DNA of 64,000 nucleotides from Pyrenophora tritici-repentis (GCF_003171515.1 NC_089390.1:9800274-9864273); one strand, 5' to 3'; shown: positions 28,512 through 40,370, numbered from the stretch's first letter. Numbers and translations: made by a program. The notes: a model not told the origin generated them from the letters alone.

Positions 28512-31500
28512 TCACTCGTTATAGAAGGAGTTCGTTACCTTAACGAAGGTCTCGAACTCTTGTGGCTGGTCTATTAATTGCGCGAGGTACGCTAGGCCTT
28601 CCTGTCTTGTGCGAGGGGGCACGATGGGGCGTAGAGGCCACTTCTTGAAGTGTGTTGTGGCTCTCTTGCAGAACACTAGGTGTTCTGGCGTCTTGGGCCT
28701 GCCGCATAGGCATTTCGAGGTATCCTCGTGGTTGAATTTTCGGTGGTACCATTCAAAGTCGCCATGCGTTGAGCGTATCATAAGGACTTTCGCGAGTATC
28801 CTTCGGGGTAGCCATAGCGCTGCGGGCGTGCGCCTAGTATCGTATGGCAGCTGCCATTGCGTGTACCATGCTGATAGCCTACTGCTCTTATCCTGCCACC
28901 AAGTGTCCCTTGTATGTTCGAGGAGGCGGCGGCCTACTGTTCGTATACCGGATCTTGTGGGGGAGGCGGCCATGCCGTATGGCTGGTGCGGGTCTTTGGC
29001 CTCGCTGTCAGCCAGCTGGTCGGCGAGCTCGTTTCCAACAATCTTCATGTGTCCCGGCGCCCACCGCGTTTTCACGCTGTAGGCCTCCATAGCTCCATGA
29101 ATTTGGAGGAACGCCCATTGGGAGGAGGCAGGGGCGGCTCCGCGTATGCCCCATATTACCGAAGTGCTGTCTATGCAGAGTACGATCTCCCTCTGGCTAG
29201 GCAGTGAGAGTTGTAGTGCGTGTTTGAGTCCTCTGCACGCGCCTATAGCCTCCGCATCGAAGACGTGGCTAAGGGCATTTAGTGAGCCTTGTCCAGTCGC
29301 CACGGCGGCCTGGCCCTGGTATATAGCGTACCCGTAAGTGACCACCCTTGTACCGTTGATTTGTTGTTCAGACCCGTCTGAGAAGACAGTGATTGTCTCT
29401 TGTCCAAGAGACTCCCACCAGATGGTGAAATTCTGGGCAGCAATGTCCTTTCCTTGCCCTTGCGTTGGGTCCTGCCTCGACCCGTATGAAAAGTGAGGGC
29501 TGGCTAGGACGTTTCGGGGTGTGGCGGGTAGCAGTTGTGCTACGCGCTGAACCTTCGATCTTGGTATCCGTCGGTTGCCCGCTGCGCGTCCTCGTATGAC
29601 TAGTGGCAGTGTAGTTCTATTAGTAAGTGGGTGCTTGTCGTCTATCGTGCGTAGGTGAACCGCAAAGCGGAGCTTAGCCTCCTCCAGCGCCACCTGTGCC
29701 GACGGCATCGCAGCTTCTCTTAGCAGTACTGCGTTTGGTGTTGTCCTCCACGCAGGGAGGATTGCCTTCGTGGCTGCTACTAGTGCCTGATCTATCGTGG
29801 TTAGGTGCCAGCCTACCCTAGTGCTGACCGTGGGTTTACGGGAAACCCTTGCAATTCGTGGGTTCTTCGTCCTGCCCTCGTACCATGTTTCGGCTCCGTA
29901 TAGTAGTATGGGCAGGATACATGTTATGGCTGCCTTGCGTAGCGATCCTGCTGGAGGGCCGTGGGCTGTGTTGGCGAGGCTCCGGAGGTGGTTCGCTACT
30001 TTCCTGGCTTGCGCCGCCCTTTCCGCGACGTGCTTCTTGAAAGTTAGTCTCCTATCAAACCACACCCCAAGCCAGCGCAGCGCTGTCTGGCTTCCCCCTG
30101 CGCAGGGGCTATAGGGTGAATTGTTTGATCTTCCAATTGGATTGGCGGCGCATGTAGTCCTTTCTGGCGCGTGAGGTGGATCAGCTCCCGTTTCTCTGGT
30201 GCAAACGTGATCTTGTTCGCAGCTCCCCATTCATTGATAGATTTGAGGTCCTCTGCTAGCAGTGCGACGTTCTCGTCTAAAGAGTGGGAGACCCGGTATA
30301 GGTTGATGTCGTCGGCATACCCGAACCGGAGTTTTCGGTCCTGGTTGAGTAGTTCAGCTAGGTATAGGGTGTATAGGACCGGTGATAGCGGCGATCCCTG
30401 CGGGGTGCCGCAGGCCACTCGATGTACAGGTGTAGTGACATTGCCTAGGCGTACTCGCACCCTCCTTTCCGACAGGAAGTTCTGGATAAATTTCCGGAGT
30501 AGGGGTGGCCACCCTTGTTGCCGCATTCGGTGTAGTAGCCTGTTTTTCAGTAGCGCGTCAAACGCCCCTTGGACGTCTAACGTGAGCATAGAGACATGCT
30601 CGTGTCTTGACCAAGCCATCTCCACGTCGTGTGTGAATGCGGTCGCCAGGTCCATCGCAGAGCGTTTTGGCAGCGCTCCACCGTGCTGTGGGCTTAGGAT
30701 GTCAAAAGCCATAGCTGTGTGTGCTATGCGCCTTGCTATGATACGCTCGAGTCCCTTCCCTAGACAGGACGATAGGGCAATTGGTCTCATTGATCTGGGT
30801 GAGGACTTATCCTTCTTCCCGACTTTGGGTATCATGGCCACTTCTACCGTCTTCCAGGCGGCTGGGTAGTGGCCTTGTTCCATGCACGCCCGGTAGATGC
30901 CTAGCACTAGGTGTCTAATGTGTTCCCAGCATGCCTTTAGGAGTCGGACGGTCACCTGATCGGGTCCTGGGGAGGTGCTAGATACTCCAATCACGTAGCG
31001 TTCAGTCTCCTCCATCGATATGTATGTGTCCCATGGTAGTGGCGTGGTTTGCGGGTCGTTGTCAAGAGGCGGTGGTTCTAGGAGGTCGTCCTCCGCCGAA
31101 AAACGGTCGAGGATTGCCTCTCTAAGTGCCTCAGCTTTCTCGAGTGGTGCTGTGATTGTCCTACCTTCGATTACAAGTGGGGTGTCCCGTTGGTCGAATG
31201 ATAGTTTATGCCAGCCTACTAGCTTGTATAGATCTTTGTCGTTATTACAGCCGTCTATGCGCTGCTGCCAGTACGTTCTCTTGGCTTTTCGTACCGTAGC
31301 TAGGAACGCACGGGTGGCTTCTGAGGGGGATTGGCCATAGTCCGACTTTTCCTGGATATGCCGCTTATACGCCACTCTACAGTCCTCTGTCCACCATGGG
31401 GCGGAGTGGCCTTTTTCTCTATTTGGTGTTCCCGCCGCGTGCATTGCATCTCCTATAGCTTGGGTGATTCTAGCTATGCTTGCGTCGATTACGTCCGCTG

Positions 31501-32317
31501 GGGCGCTATTGCTAATTGGCTGTACGCCTACTGTGTAGAGTTGAACTAGCCCGGCAAACCTATCTATGTTTCTCTCGTGGACCCGGTAGTGATGCTGTTC
31601 TAGCACCGCTCTCCCTCGGCTTGGAAGGACAGTCACTAGGGTGAAATGGTCTGACCCTGTATACATATCTTCGCGGACTGTCGTTCTAGCGAAGGGTATA
31701 TTTGAGAAGGATACGTCTAGCACGTGTCCCGCCCGATGTGTTGGGTTACCTGCCTCGCCGATGTAGGGTATGTCGTTCTGAGTGGCCCAGCGGGCGATCT
31801 CTGCCCCCCTATTGGCCGACGTGGAGCCGGGCTCAAAAAGTTCATGGCGGGCGTTTAAGTCACCCCCTACAAGGCAGTTACGGGGTGGCGTTAAAGCTGT
31901 GAGGTATTGAAATGTCGAGTCATTCTGTGGCTGCCTATAAACATTCAATATGCGGTAGCCGTTGGCCTCGATCCATAGCACATCCCGGCTGATGCGTGGG
32001 TGTATAAGAGTAGCCCTTATATTTGGGCTCTTACGGGTATAGGTGAGCACCCGTGGTCGGTCAGTTCCCCACGTTGTGGGGTTGTTCCAGCTTATCACTG
32101 GCGATATCATATGGAATCCTGGGTGTGTAGAGGTCCGGGTTCCAGTGAGAGTAAAGGGTTCTTGGATGCATACTATGTCTATGTCTGCTTCCCATGCACG
32201 TTCTAAGGCTGTAATGTGGCAAGGCGAGCTTCTGGCCACATTCACCCAGCATACCTGCATTTGTCTGTGTCGGTGTGGCGTGGTTTCGCCGGGTGAATTT
32301 GCGGGTTGTGCCCTCAT
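28512..32317 (-). pseudogene. LINE 2A ORF2 (endonuclease, RT, RNase H), one frameshift
   Basis: It begins at ATG 32317, whose A is the last base of the ORF1 stop. It encodes an APE-type endonuclease (QVCWVNVARS, CIQEPF, GGDLNARHELF, GSDHFTLV), RT (LDVQGAFDAL, GTPQGSPLSP, RFGYADDINLY) and RNase H (VFSDGSEQ, DAEAIGACRG, CIDSTSVIWG, APGHMKIVGNELADQLAD), ending with a Cys/His motif CLCGRPKTPEHLVFC. A 1-nt shift at about 30095-30115, in a GC-rich run (GCGCAGGGGGAAG on the minus strand), separates the RT from the downstream half. Confidence 0.92.
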
Positions 32318-34156
32318 TACGCACTAGATCCGAGGCTCATTTCAGTGTCAGCGTGCTCAGACGATGACGTATTAGGGTCTTGGTCAGCGGTGCTAGGCTG
32401 CACGCTTCTAGCAGACATTCGCGCTAGGTTGAGGTCTTGCGTAGTTGCAGCTGTTCTCTTAGACCTCCTAGTCCCTAGGGTGGTTGCGGGCTCTCTAACA
32501 GTGGCTGTGTTTAGGTTGTTTACGTCTTGTCGGCTTCTTTTACTTGCGTCCGTAGGTGTTCCCACAGGCTCAGTAGTATTAGCTATGTCGCCGTCCGTGA
32601 TTTCAATGGAGGTTTCGACCGTGCTGCCTGTCTGTCTTCCTCTAGCTGGCTGCATTGCCTCAGAAGCACGGTCACCCGCCTCCCTAATGACTTTTAGTTC
32701 CCCCTTTGTGGGTTGGATGAGTCGGCCGTTCGCCCTCGTTGGGGCTGCTGGGCACTTGTCGTGGGTTGCTGGAAATGGGCCGTGGCAGTTGGCGCACTTT
32801 GGTGTGTCTTTGCATTGTTCTCCGTGTGGTCCCTGGTGAGTTGCCGTTGTTTTGCTGCATGTCGTGCAGCGGGCTGGCCTTGTGCAGCGGCTGGTTTTGC
32901 AGTACCCTAGGCAGCCTGGGTCGTGCAGCATTGCAGGTGAGTTCTTCTTTATCTCGTGCGCGTAGTCGCCCGTCCCAAATAGGCGAAACGATCGTACGGG
33001 TCTGGTGAAAGATATAATCCAGGTTGTCCTTCCCTCCGTGGGTCCATGTCTGGAGGGCCGGCAGCTCGCCGGTTCGATCCCTGTCTGGGACAGAGCTTCG
33101 CTGACTATATCGTCTATTGTGGTGGGTATACTTTCCCCTGTGATAGTGCGGTATGAGCTTTCTACGCCCTGGACTGCATAGTTCACCCATCGTTCAGGTA
33201 GTCTTGCGCTCTCGCCCTCTACCGCTCGGATCATGAGTTCGCGATTCTCCTGCCCACAGTCCGCAACAATCAATTAAGTGGGTCCTAGAAGGTTCAGATT
33301 GGATTGATTGATTACCGCTTTAAGCCTAGTAGTTACCTATAGGAGTTTAAGCCCTACCTAGATAGGTAAGTGGGTCTAGGAGAGTGACCGGATTGAATTG
33401 ATTGTTGCGGAGTCTACTCCTGCCCCATAAGCAGGGCCTTGATTTTGTCGTTGCGGGGCGTAATCGCCCAGCCAGTCTTGATATGTTTTGCCGTAGGTAT
33501 GTCGGAGGGGGTAATTTCCTTAATCGCCTTTACAATAGCCATGCGGGCCGCAAATGGTGATGCCCGTTGGAGCCGAGCCTCCGCTCCAACCGCTATAAGG
33601 ATACGGTTGTCAGTGTTTAGAGGTCGCCTAGGAGTTTGAGCTAGCTGCTTTGGGGCAGCCGTGGCCGCTTTCGTCGTAGCGGCCCCCCTTGCTGGGGGGT
33701 TGGATTTTTCAGGGTCCTAGCTACGTCCGCCCAGGAGCGGTGCGTAGTGTCAGAGTCGCTCCCTGAGTTTGGGGGCGTGATTAGGGGCGTGATTAGGGAG
33801 GTGTTAATAGCCCTTAGCACCTTCTGTTGAAGGTCCTTAGCCACACGGGCTCCGTCTGGGTCGGTGTACTTCCCAAGGCATCTGTCGACAGCTGTCGCTA
33901 GATCCGTTATGATGGAGTGGTGGAGGTTTGTAGCTTTTTGGGCTGCCTGAATCCGCTGGCGGACCGCTTCAGAGACAGCTTGATTGTAGGAGGTGGGCGC
34001 AGTGCTACCGATAGAAGGTTCAGCACGAGTATGTGCTCGCTGCCTCCTCTTGTTGCCGCGCAGGTCAGTATTAATAGGGCTCTCAGGCTCCTCTGATCGT
34101 GTATGGGGGGGTTGGGCACTCCGTGGCGCCCTCTCTGGAGTTTCTACATTAGCCAT
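32317..34156 (-). pseudogene. LINE 2A ORF1, broken by a MITE and a frameshift
   Basis: The N-terminal half is open from ATG 34156 to a stop at 33641. The frame shifts near the G-run at 33685-33692, and the continuing frame is open through 33425. The MITE (33255-33416) then intervenes, and the C-terminal half continues to TAA 32317-32319. The C-terminal part has a series of Cys/His knuckles (CLGYCKTSRC, CTTCSKTTATH, CANCHGPFPATHDKC). The middle segment (AVGAEARLQRASPFAARMAI) is the conserved ORF1 region. Confidence 0.88.
33255..33416 (-). mobile_element. 162-bp hAT-type MITE, copy 3 (in LINE 2A ORF1)
   Basis: Inverted relative to the other copies, starting CACAGTCCGC and ending GCGGAGTCTA. 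The 8-bp duplication CTCCTGCC lies at 33247-33254 and 33417-33424. The sequence appears identical to the other three 162-bp copies. Confidence 0.96.
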
Positions 34157-34200
34157 TCTAACCACCTCCGCGAGAGCAGAAAGCGGTTATTTAGCTGAGG

Positions 34201-34767
34201 TAGTTACAGGCCGCCGTGCCGTTAAAATGATGTAAAAATCGTATAATTTTATAAGGGTCCCAAATTCCTTAAAAGTTGGTGTTCGGTGTGTAACTCTGGG
34301 TGGAGCAGCAGATGGCTCATCTCCAGCTTGAACACTAGCGTGAGCAGCGCCAGCGCGTTTTTGACGCTTGTTACTTGGTGAGAGTACTTGTGAGGCTTTA
34401 TACTTGCGTTGTTGAGCTTGTTGGATAGATTTCTTCTGGTGTTGAGCCTCAACTTGTAACAGTACAAGCAGTGAGAGAAAGTTGCTATGCATTTCCTGAT
34501 GTCTTGTTCTGTTCTGCTGTGGTGATGGCCTTTTATGGGGCCATCATACTAGTCTGTTTACATGACGTATCTGTGACATGGATAGGTGTAGAAGGTGCTT
34601 ATCAGTAAGAGGAAGAACCATCTCGCCAACACGTGGCACCTAGGATGTCCTTACCCCATGAACCGTCACAGATAGTTGCGGAACTCAGCCATCAACTATT
34701 CATTGCAGGATTGTCTCGTGAACAGTGTGAGCGAAGTTTGACTATAACACATGACATGCGCTTAGTG
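34201..34767. other. Region between LINE 2A and the hydrolase, no firm gene
   Basis: A minus-strand ORF at 34492-34187 encodes a short basic, coiled-coil-like peptide (QVEAQHQKKSIQQAQQRKY, then SNKRQKR). It resembles the tail of a pogo-type transposase, but too little is left to name it. Confidence 0.3.
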
Positions 34768-35736
34768 CTAGTTGTCAGAACTACGATACAATTTTCTAAT
34801 CACCCTCAAACGATTTTCCTTTGCCAACTTGGACATCGTGTGGCTGGGTGCAACCCCATCGAATCCATGTGGCACACCCGGGTAAACGTGCAGCTCCGTT
34901 TCAATTCCAGCGCGCAAAAACTTGCTGGCATACTCTAAATCCTCGAACAGGTACAAATCAAGCTGGCTAACTTCTATATAGAGTGGTGGTAACCCGTCTA
35001 CATTCTCGACCCGAGCGGGAGCAGCAAACATTGGCACATCGCTGCCGCCTGGCTCACGTCCAAGGTAGGCTGTCCATCCTGTGAGATTGTCGATTTCGTC
35101 CCAGATAGGTATTTGACCAATCGCCTTAAGCGTGTTTCGATCGTCCAGCATTGGGTAGATCAGAATTTGTCGAGAGAATGGCGGCGTCATTTGTCGGTCT
35201 CGAGCCAGCAGTGTAAGCGCTGCAGAGAGGTTTCCACCGGCACTCTCACCCATCACCGCAATGGACGTTGTGTCAAGATTGAACTTTTCGGCTTGGGCGA
35301 ACATCCAAGTCAATCCAGTCCAGCAATCTTCCAGAGGCGTCGGATATGGGTTCTCTGGTGCAAGCCGGTAGTCAACAGAGAACACCTGCACTCCAGTAAG
35401 AAGAACTTGCTCAGAAACGCCATCGACCACATCTGCAGCGCTGATGGAGATGAGGCCGCCTCCATGAATATGGAAAACTGCAGGGTTTTTTGTTGCTTCT
35501 TCTTTGGGGTGTACTCTGAAATGGTAGATTGGGAGCTGGTAGCCATCGGGGGTTGGGATGTGGTATATCTTCAACTCGACACCCTTAGCAACCTGTGGAT
35601 TGCGGTTCGAGTTCATCCTGGCGAAGAACTCTCTTCGACCCTTGACGTCATGTAGTCCTGGTTTCTGTACTCCGGCAAGCGTGCCCAGCATCGGCGATAC
35701 TGCAGCAAGGAATTCCTGGTCAATGTTGAGAACCAT
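34768..35736 (-). CDS. Alpha/beta hydrolase-3 family esterase/lipase
   Basis: 322 aa, single exon, from ATG 35736. It has the HSL/arylacetamide-deacetylase signatures: HGGG oxyanion loop (FHIHGGGLI), YRLAPENPYP, nucleophile elbow GESAGGN, catalytic Asp probably in SQLDLYL, and His in VPHGFD. There is no signal peptide or membrane segment, so it is probably cytosolic. The natural ester substrate cannot be told. It stands alone between element blocks. Confidence 0.9.
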   Translation of the reverse strand: MVLNIDQEFLAAVSPMLGTLAGVQKPGLHDVKGRREFFARMNSNRNPQVAKGVELKIYHIPTPDGYQLPIYHFRVHPKEEATKNPAVFHIHGGGLISISAADVVDGVSEQVLLTGVQVFSVDYRLAPENPYPTPLEDCWTGLTWMFAQAEKFNLDTTSIAVMGESAGGNLSAALTLLARDRQMTPPFSRQILIYPMLDDRNTLKAIGQIPIWDEIDNLTGWTAYLGREPGGSDVPMFAAPARVENVDGLPPLYIEVSQLDLYLFEDLEYASKFLRAGIETELHVYPGVPHGFDGVAPSHTMSKLAKENRLRVIRKLYRSSDN

Positions 35737-36564
35737 GACTTTGGCCCTTATCACGGAGATATTGAATAAAGGGTGGTTTAATCGTGGGTGGATAGGTATG
35801 ATGGAATGTAACGATGTTTTAAGAACACTCTCAAAGAATAAGGGAGGATTTCTCTATCGTCGATTCTCGGTTGCAAACCTTGGAAGGAACCAAAAGGCTA
35901 TGTTTCAATTTGGCTGGCTACACCTCAACCCATATCTACGCCGGCTCGATCGGGTCCGTCTACTTGAATCCATGGATACCGTACTAGTACAGCAACAGTG
36001 AGTTACCCGCCCCCCGAGCTGAGCAGAGGTTACGTGGCACGGGTAACACACGCGTCCTAGTGCCTGGGGTATATAGGTAGATTTCTCGGAACATCAAGAT
36101 TCCTTGCGGGGTACCAAGATTCCTTGCGGGGTACCAAGGTGTATGGCGCTCCGGCAAGCGGAAGGCGAAAGACCCGGGTCGGTAAGATATATTATGTGCC
36201 GAGGTAGCTGCTGTCGGGCCGATTACTTGGGTGGTTAGATGAGGTTGATCTTGAAATGGTTTATATTAGGCTGGGTGTTGGAAGGCCTTGTACGATCGTA
36301 CGGTGAATAACAGTAGCTAAGGTAATCTTGTGTATTGGTATTCTGGTGTATGATGATTCTACGAATGTGGGGGCTACGAAGGTATACATAACGTTGGGTC
36401 CGAGTTGGGCCGAAGTAGGATCGAGGCGGTACATTGGGCCTTATTAGGCGACACACCGTGTGTATGCCGACACTGGGTTTGAGCGATATTGTCTAGAATA
36501 CGGAATCAAACACAATGCCTTCCGAATCCGAACCATCAACTTACCAGGCATCTGAGGTCAACCA
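35737..36564. other. Intergenic region with a short tandem repeat
   Basis: No gene seen. CAAGATTCCTTGCGGGGTAC occurs twice in tandem at 36095-36134. The phrase GCCGAAGTAGGATCGAG near 36409 also occurs near 23620, so a small dispersed repeat may be present. Confidence 0.5.
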
Positions 36565-39500
36565 CAGATGTCAATGAGCAAGCTGAGCGAGCTCAGCCAA
36601 TTGGCTTGCTCAGCCAATTGAGCGGAGGCCAGCAGCTCGCTCGGCTCGCTCGGATTGGCTGAAACAGGGCTGTCAGCTCGCTCGGCTTGATGGGCTCAGT
36701 CCCGATTAGGAAAGTTATATAGAAACCTTGGTGTTGAGTTTCTCAGCTAATATCCCACTTATGTACACCGTATTTCGCGTCCATCTCCTCATCGCTGATA
36801 GCCTCCTTTACAGGCACCTCACCACTGCCAAATCCAGCTCTTATCCATCGTCGATCGCACTGTATTGCTGCTAGAAGTTGCGGAGAAATGCTGCGCCGAC
36901 GGGGCTCGAGGAGGTCACCCAGCTCGCTGAATAAGCGCTCACACTCACAGCTTGAGCCTGGGATTGATAGCATGTCGATAGCAAATTTGCTAAGGCTGGG
37001 GTAGCGATCGCGGAGTCCTACCCAGTATTTTATAGGGTCGACGCCCTCGCTAGCGATCGGTTCGCTGCGTTTCCAAGCCTCATATTCATCCTCCTCGTTC
37101 TCCGTAAGCCCTGCAGGCTCAATAAAGCTGTTGATAGCGTCGTCTATATCATTGTGCCTGACTTTGGGGCGTAAGCGCGGCTTCGGTAAGCTTTTGTACT
37201 CCGCCCACAAATGTTGAAACTTGCGGTTGCTGCTCTCTAGCCAATCAGGCTTATCCGCCCACGCTGCGTCAAGGTAGCTTTTGTAGCGAGGATGAAGGAT
37301 TGTAGCAGCATAGTAAGCTGGCGAGAGGTCGAGCTTGTTGTAGTACTCGCGGGCTTTAACTAGGGCAGCGCGGAGGTTGATAGCAAGGTGGTCTTCGGGT
37401 GACTCTGTATGCTCATCGTGAATGACGTCTTCATAGCTTTGCAAGCGGTCCTCATAGACTCCAAGTAAGTATTCAAATACTGGAATAACCTCAGCGATTG
37501 CTCCAAAAGCACCGCTTTTGCCGCGGCCTTCAAGCCGTTTTGTAGCTTGTTTCAGTGGCCTGAGCACATCAATATACTCAGCAATCACCTGCCAGTCATG
37601 GGCATTGATCCCATCGGACCTCATCCAATCCGGCGCTGCAGGCAGCTTGTTGTTACGACTTCGGGCGTACGCGTCTTCAGTTTCAATCTTCTGAATATGG
37701 TAGTTGGCGTACCCATTAACCGCTAATTGCAACTCAACAGCGCGCTCAAAACACGAAACGTAAGAGTTCCAGCGAGTAACAACTGGCTTGACGGGCTCCT
37801 TGATTTTGTGCTGTTCTGTTGGCGCGTTGACAGGCTGGTCCCTAATAGCGAGCTTCTGATACTTCTCAAAAAGAGCGTACTGTTGTGGTGTTTTGATGTA
37901 GTTGATAACCGCGAGAAGCACTCCCAATGGTCCATCGCCTCGCCAAGTAGCCATGTTCTCAGCTTCGTTCACGCGCTCAGTCTCCTCGTTGTCGTAGGAC
38001 TCTTTCTCCTCACCCCAGAGTAGCATCTGGCCAATGAGATTAAGCGTATGAGGACCGCAGCGAAGGCGACGCTCGGTAGCGCTGAAGCCCATCTGCAAGG
38101 CGAGAGTGTTGATCGTGGTGTTGTTGTTATGTGCGTTGTCGAGGACGAAGTAACCGAGCTTGCCCACAGTGATTTCGAACTGCTTGAATATTGCCATCAC
38201 GACCTCAGCCATGGCCTCGCCGGTGTGGGCACCTGTCAGTTGTGGGAGCGCAATAGGCAAGTCCCTGAGCTCGCCAGAGCTATCAACGTAGTGGGCGACG
38301 ATACCTAAGTAACCGCGCTTGCCACCTTTTGTCGTCCATCCGTCAAAGCTTATATGGACTTTGCTCATTGATTCTGAAAGGCTTGCGACAACCTTTGGTA
38401 ACAGGTAGTTGTACAGGCGTATAACGTATCGTGAGACGCTGTTATGAGATGCCCACAGGGCTCGTTCTGCCTCTACGCTAGCTAATTGTATCATATTGCG
38501 AAAAGACGATGATTCGAATTGTGAGAGTGGGAGGTTGTTTTCGACGAGCCAGGTGACGGCCGCAAGCCTAAACTCTTGTATATTGAAGTTGGTAAGCTCG
38601 TTGGCAACAGCCTGAGAGCAGCCCTTCTGAAGGGCGCGTTCGAGGAGAGTTTCTTTCCGAGGAGCGACGGTAGTGCGCTTACTTGGAGGCTTCAAGCCAT
38701 GACCTTTCTTGTCTTCTCCGAGATGACGTGCTGGCGCTGATGGAGACTGCGAGACGTCATGTATGCCACGGCCAACAGTAGTGAACTTGTGCTTATAGCA
38801 ATAGTGGCAGATCCACGTGACTTTTGCGACGTTGCTGCGCAAGGCGATGCGATAGCCATGGCTGTATACCCAGCTTGCTCGGTTCGAAAGTGATGTGGGC
38901 GGCTTGCAGTGCTTTGGGTAGCGACTCCAATTAAAGCCGTCGTATTTGTCCTCTACCCATACGAAACCCTCGTCGACAGCCTCGCTAGCTGCTCCTGAAG
39001 CTGCAACAGTGGCATGCTCGCTGCCCTCAGGTGGTGGGATGATTGTCTCTTCGGCGCGCGACTCTCGGAGGGTCGCTTCAAAATTTGGTGCTTGTGGCGC
39101 GGCGACGAGAGCTTGACGCGGCGACAGCGGTGGAGGAGGTGGAGATGGTGAGAATGGCCGAGTATCGACTAGCACAGGTTGGCTGGCAGTCCCGCGATGA
39201 CGCGCTGCGACTCTAGGGCGCTTCGAAGTTGTCGCGATTTCTAGAGCATTAACGCGTGTTCTTTTTGCTGGCATTATAGCAACGGCGAGGTAGATAATAG
39301 CTGCAAATAGAGACGCGTTGATGGAGTATAGGTGAGTGTGGTGGGTGATAAGTAGTAAGTGAAGTGTCGCAGAAGGAGAATATTGTTGCCAGGCCGTTAG
39401 CCGGAAATTTAGTAGCTTATTTGCTAGAAATATAGCAAAAAAGAGTGTATTTTAGGTTATAACTAGGTTTCGAACTTACGCACTACACCTAAAAATCATC

Positions 39501-39701
39501 GTGAGATTGCCCCTCCACCAAGTCCTTCAGCCCCAAGTTTCCAACCGCCCCATCCAACCAAGCTAAGCAAGCTGACTGAGCGAGCGCCTATCCCTAAGCT
39601 CGCTCGGCTTGCAAGCGCGCACTGCGCGCTCAGCTCATTCGGCTTGGTCAAAACGTCCAAGCCGAGCGAGCTGAGCGAGCCGGCTCGCTCGTTGACAAGT
39701 A
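36565..39701 (-). mobile_element. hAT transposon 3 (ends approximate)
   Basis: An intact hAT transposase is flanked on both sides by GCTCGCTCGGCT/GAGCGAGCTGAGC sub-terminal repeats (36585-36690 and 39575-39695). Candidate ends contain TGTCAATGAGCAAGC (near 36570) and, inverted, TGTCAACGAGCGAGC (near 39695). I could not find an 8-bp duplication, so the limits are approximate. Confidence 0.7.
36743..39274 (-). CDS. hAT 3 transposase
   Basis: An uninterrupted 843-aa ORF from ATG 39274. It has a basic N-terminus (MPAKRTRVNALEIATTSKR), a zinc-finger-like segment (WICHYCYKHK), the catalytic core (KVHISFDGWTTKGGKRGYLG, GYFVLDNAHNNN), CGPHTLNLIGQ, and a C-terminal hATC domain (LSIPGSSCECERLFSELGDL). 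Lineage and domain order match the transposases at 1977 and 25493. Confidence 0.94.
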   Translation of the reverse strand: MPAKRTRVNALEIATTSKRPRVAARHRGTASQPVLVDTRPFSPSPPPPPLSPRQALVAAPQAPNFEATLRESRAEETIIPPPEGSEHATVAASGAASEAVDEGFVWVEDKYDGFNWSRYPKHCKPPTSLSNRASWVYSHGYRIALRSNVAKVTWICHYCYKHKFTTVGRGIHDVSQSPSAPARHLGEDKKGHGLKPPSKRTTVAPRKETLLERALQKGCSQAVANELTNFNIQEFRLAAVTWLVENNLPLSQFESSSFRNMIQLASVEAERALWASHNSVSRYVIRLYNYLLPKVVASLSESMSKVHISFDGWTTKGGKRGYLGIVAHYVDSSGELRDLPIALPQLTGAHTGEAMAEVVMAIFKQFEITVGKLGYFVLDNAHNNNTTINTLALQMGFSATERRLRCGPHTLNLIGQMLLWGEEKESYDNEETERVNEAENMATWRGDGPLGVLLAVINYIKTPQQYALFEKYQKLAIRDQPVNAPTEQHKIKEPVKPVVTRWNSYVSCFERAVELQLAVNGYANYHIQKIETEDAYARSRNNKLPAAPDWMRSDGINAHDWQVIAEYIDVLRPLKQATKRLEGRGKSGAFGAIAEVIPVFEYLLGVYEDRLQSYEDVIHDEHTESPEDHLAINLRAALVKAREYYNKLDLSPAYYAATILHPRYKSYLDAAWADKPDWLESSNRKFQHLWAEYKSLPKPRLRPKVRHNDIDDAINSFIEPAGLTENEEDEYEAWKRSEPIASEGVDPIKYWVGLRDRYPSLSKFAIDMLSIPGSSCECERLFSELGDLLEPRRRSISPQLLAAIQCDRRWIRAGFGSGEVPVKEAISDEEMDAKYGVHKWDIS

Positions 39702-40085
39702 TGCCCCTAAGCAATATAAAAGAGGCCGTTAGGTACCTCAAGGCTCTACTTACTAAGCCTAAACACTTCGAGTCACTCTTAGAGCTTACTAAGTACTTCA
39801 CAATAATCTGCTAGCGATAATTTTAGTTTTAGCATTACAAAACACAGTACTAGGCGGCCTTTAGCCGCTTATATCTATGTCATCAGTCCCTCGCTCATTT
39901 ACTACCTCTACACCTCCTCCCCTAGCTTCAACGCTAACGCCCTAGGCCTACTAGCCCTAGAACAACAGCTCTACTTTATTGCTTAACACATCCACAGCCC
40001 TACAACCCGGAACCTAGATAGAGTCTTTTTAACTGGCGGAAATTACCCTACCAGACTGCACACACTGCCAACACCCAAAGAATAG
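39702..40085. other. Unassigned stretch
   Basis: A/T-rich with CTA/TAG-rich coding-like fragments (for example near 39705-39800), but no recognisable protein or structure. Probably old repeat debris. Confidence 0.4.
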
Positions 40086-40274
40086 TGTCAGATTTTTATG
40101 GATGGGATCAAGTGTGTATTCTCTGTGTCTGTCTACGGCTCTGTCTGTGGGAGGTGGCCTCGCCTCGGGCTTGGCAGTGCTAAGTCCCGGCGCTAGCCCT
40201 GGTTTGGGGGTCTCATGTCCTTCCCCAACCACCATCGGCTCGATCATGGAGCAAAACCTCGCCTCAATCTGACA
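40086..40274 (-). mobile_element. Solo LTR C (Copia type)
   Basis: A 189-bp unit with TGTCAGAT/ATCTGACA ends and the 5-bp duplication AATAG (40081-40085 and 40275-40279). An internal GTAGACAGA block, like that in the Copia-1 LTR, lies on the minus strand. Confidence 0.85.
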
Positions 40275-40370
40275 AATAGGAGCACCTGAGTACCATTGTC
40301 AGATATTCACTCTCATCTGGAATACTGATGAAATAGGTAATGAATGGTGATGATGTTGATTATTGATTGT

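Larger units (their letters stand above)
24931..34200 (-). mobile_element. LINE family 2, copy A, with hAT 2 and a MITE inserted
   Basis: A second LINE family on the minus strand: ORF1 at about 34156-32317, ORF2 at 32317-28512, and a 3' UTR that continues across hAT 2 (25317-28448) to 24931. The 5' boundary near 34200 is approximate and no target duplication was found. ORF1 and ORF2 overlap as TAATG. Without inserts the element would be about 6 kb. Confidence 0.85.

Noticed and set aside
33060..33090. CCGGTTCGATCCC resembling a tRNA B box
   Set aside because: It lies inside the LINE 2 ORF1 zinc-knuckle region, and no matching A box or cloverleaf stems were found around it.
34187..34492. Pogo-type transposase remnant
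   Set aside because: Only a basic coiled-coil-like tail is visible, with no catalytic motif or element ends.
36565..39701. Exact ends and target duplication of hAT 3
   Set aside because: Several candidate inverted ends were tried, but no 8-bp duplication fitted; limits are left approximate.
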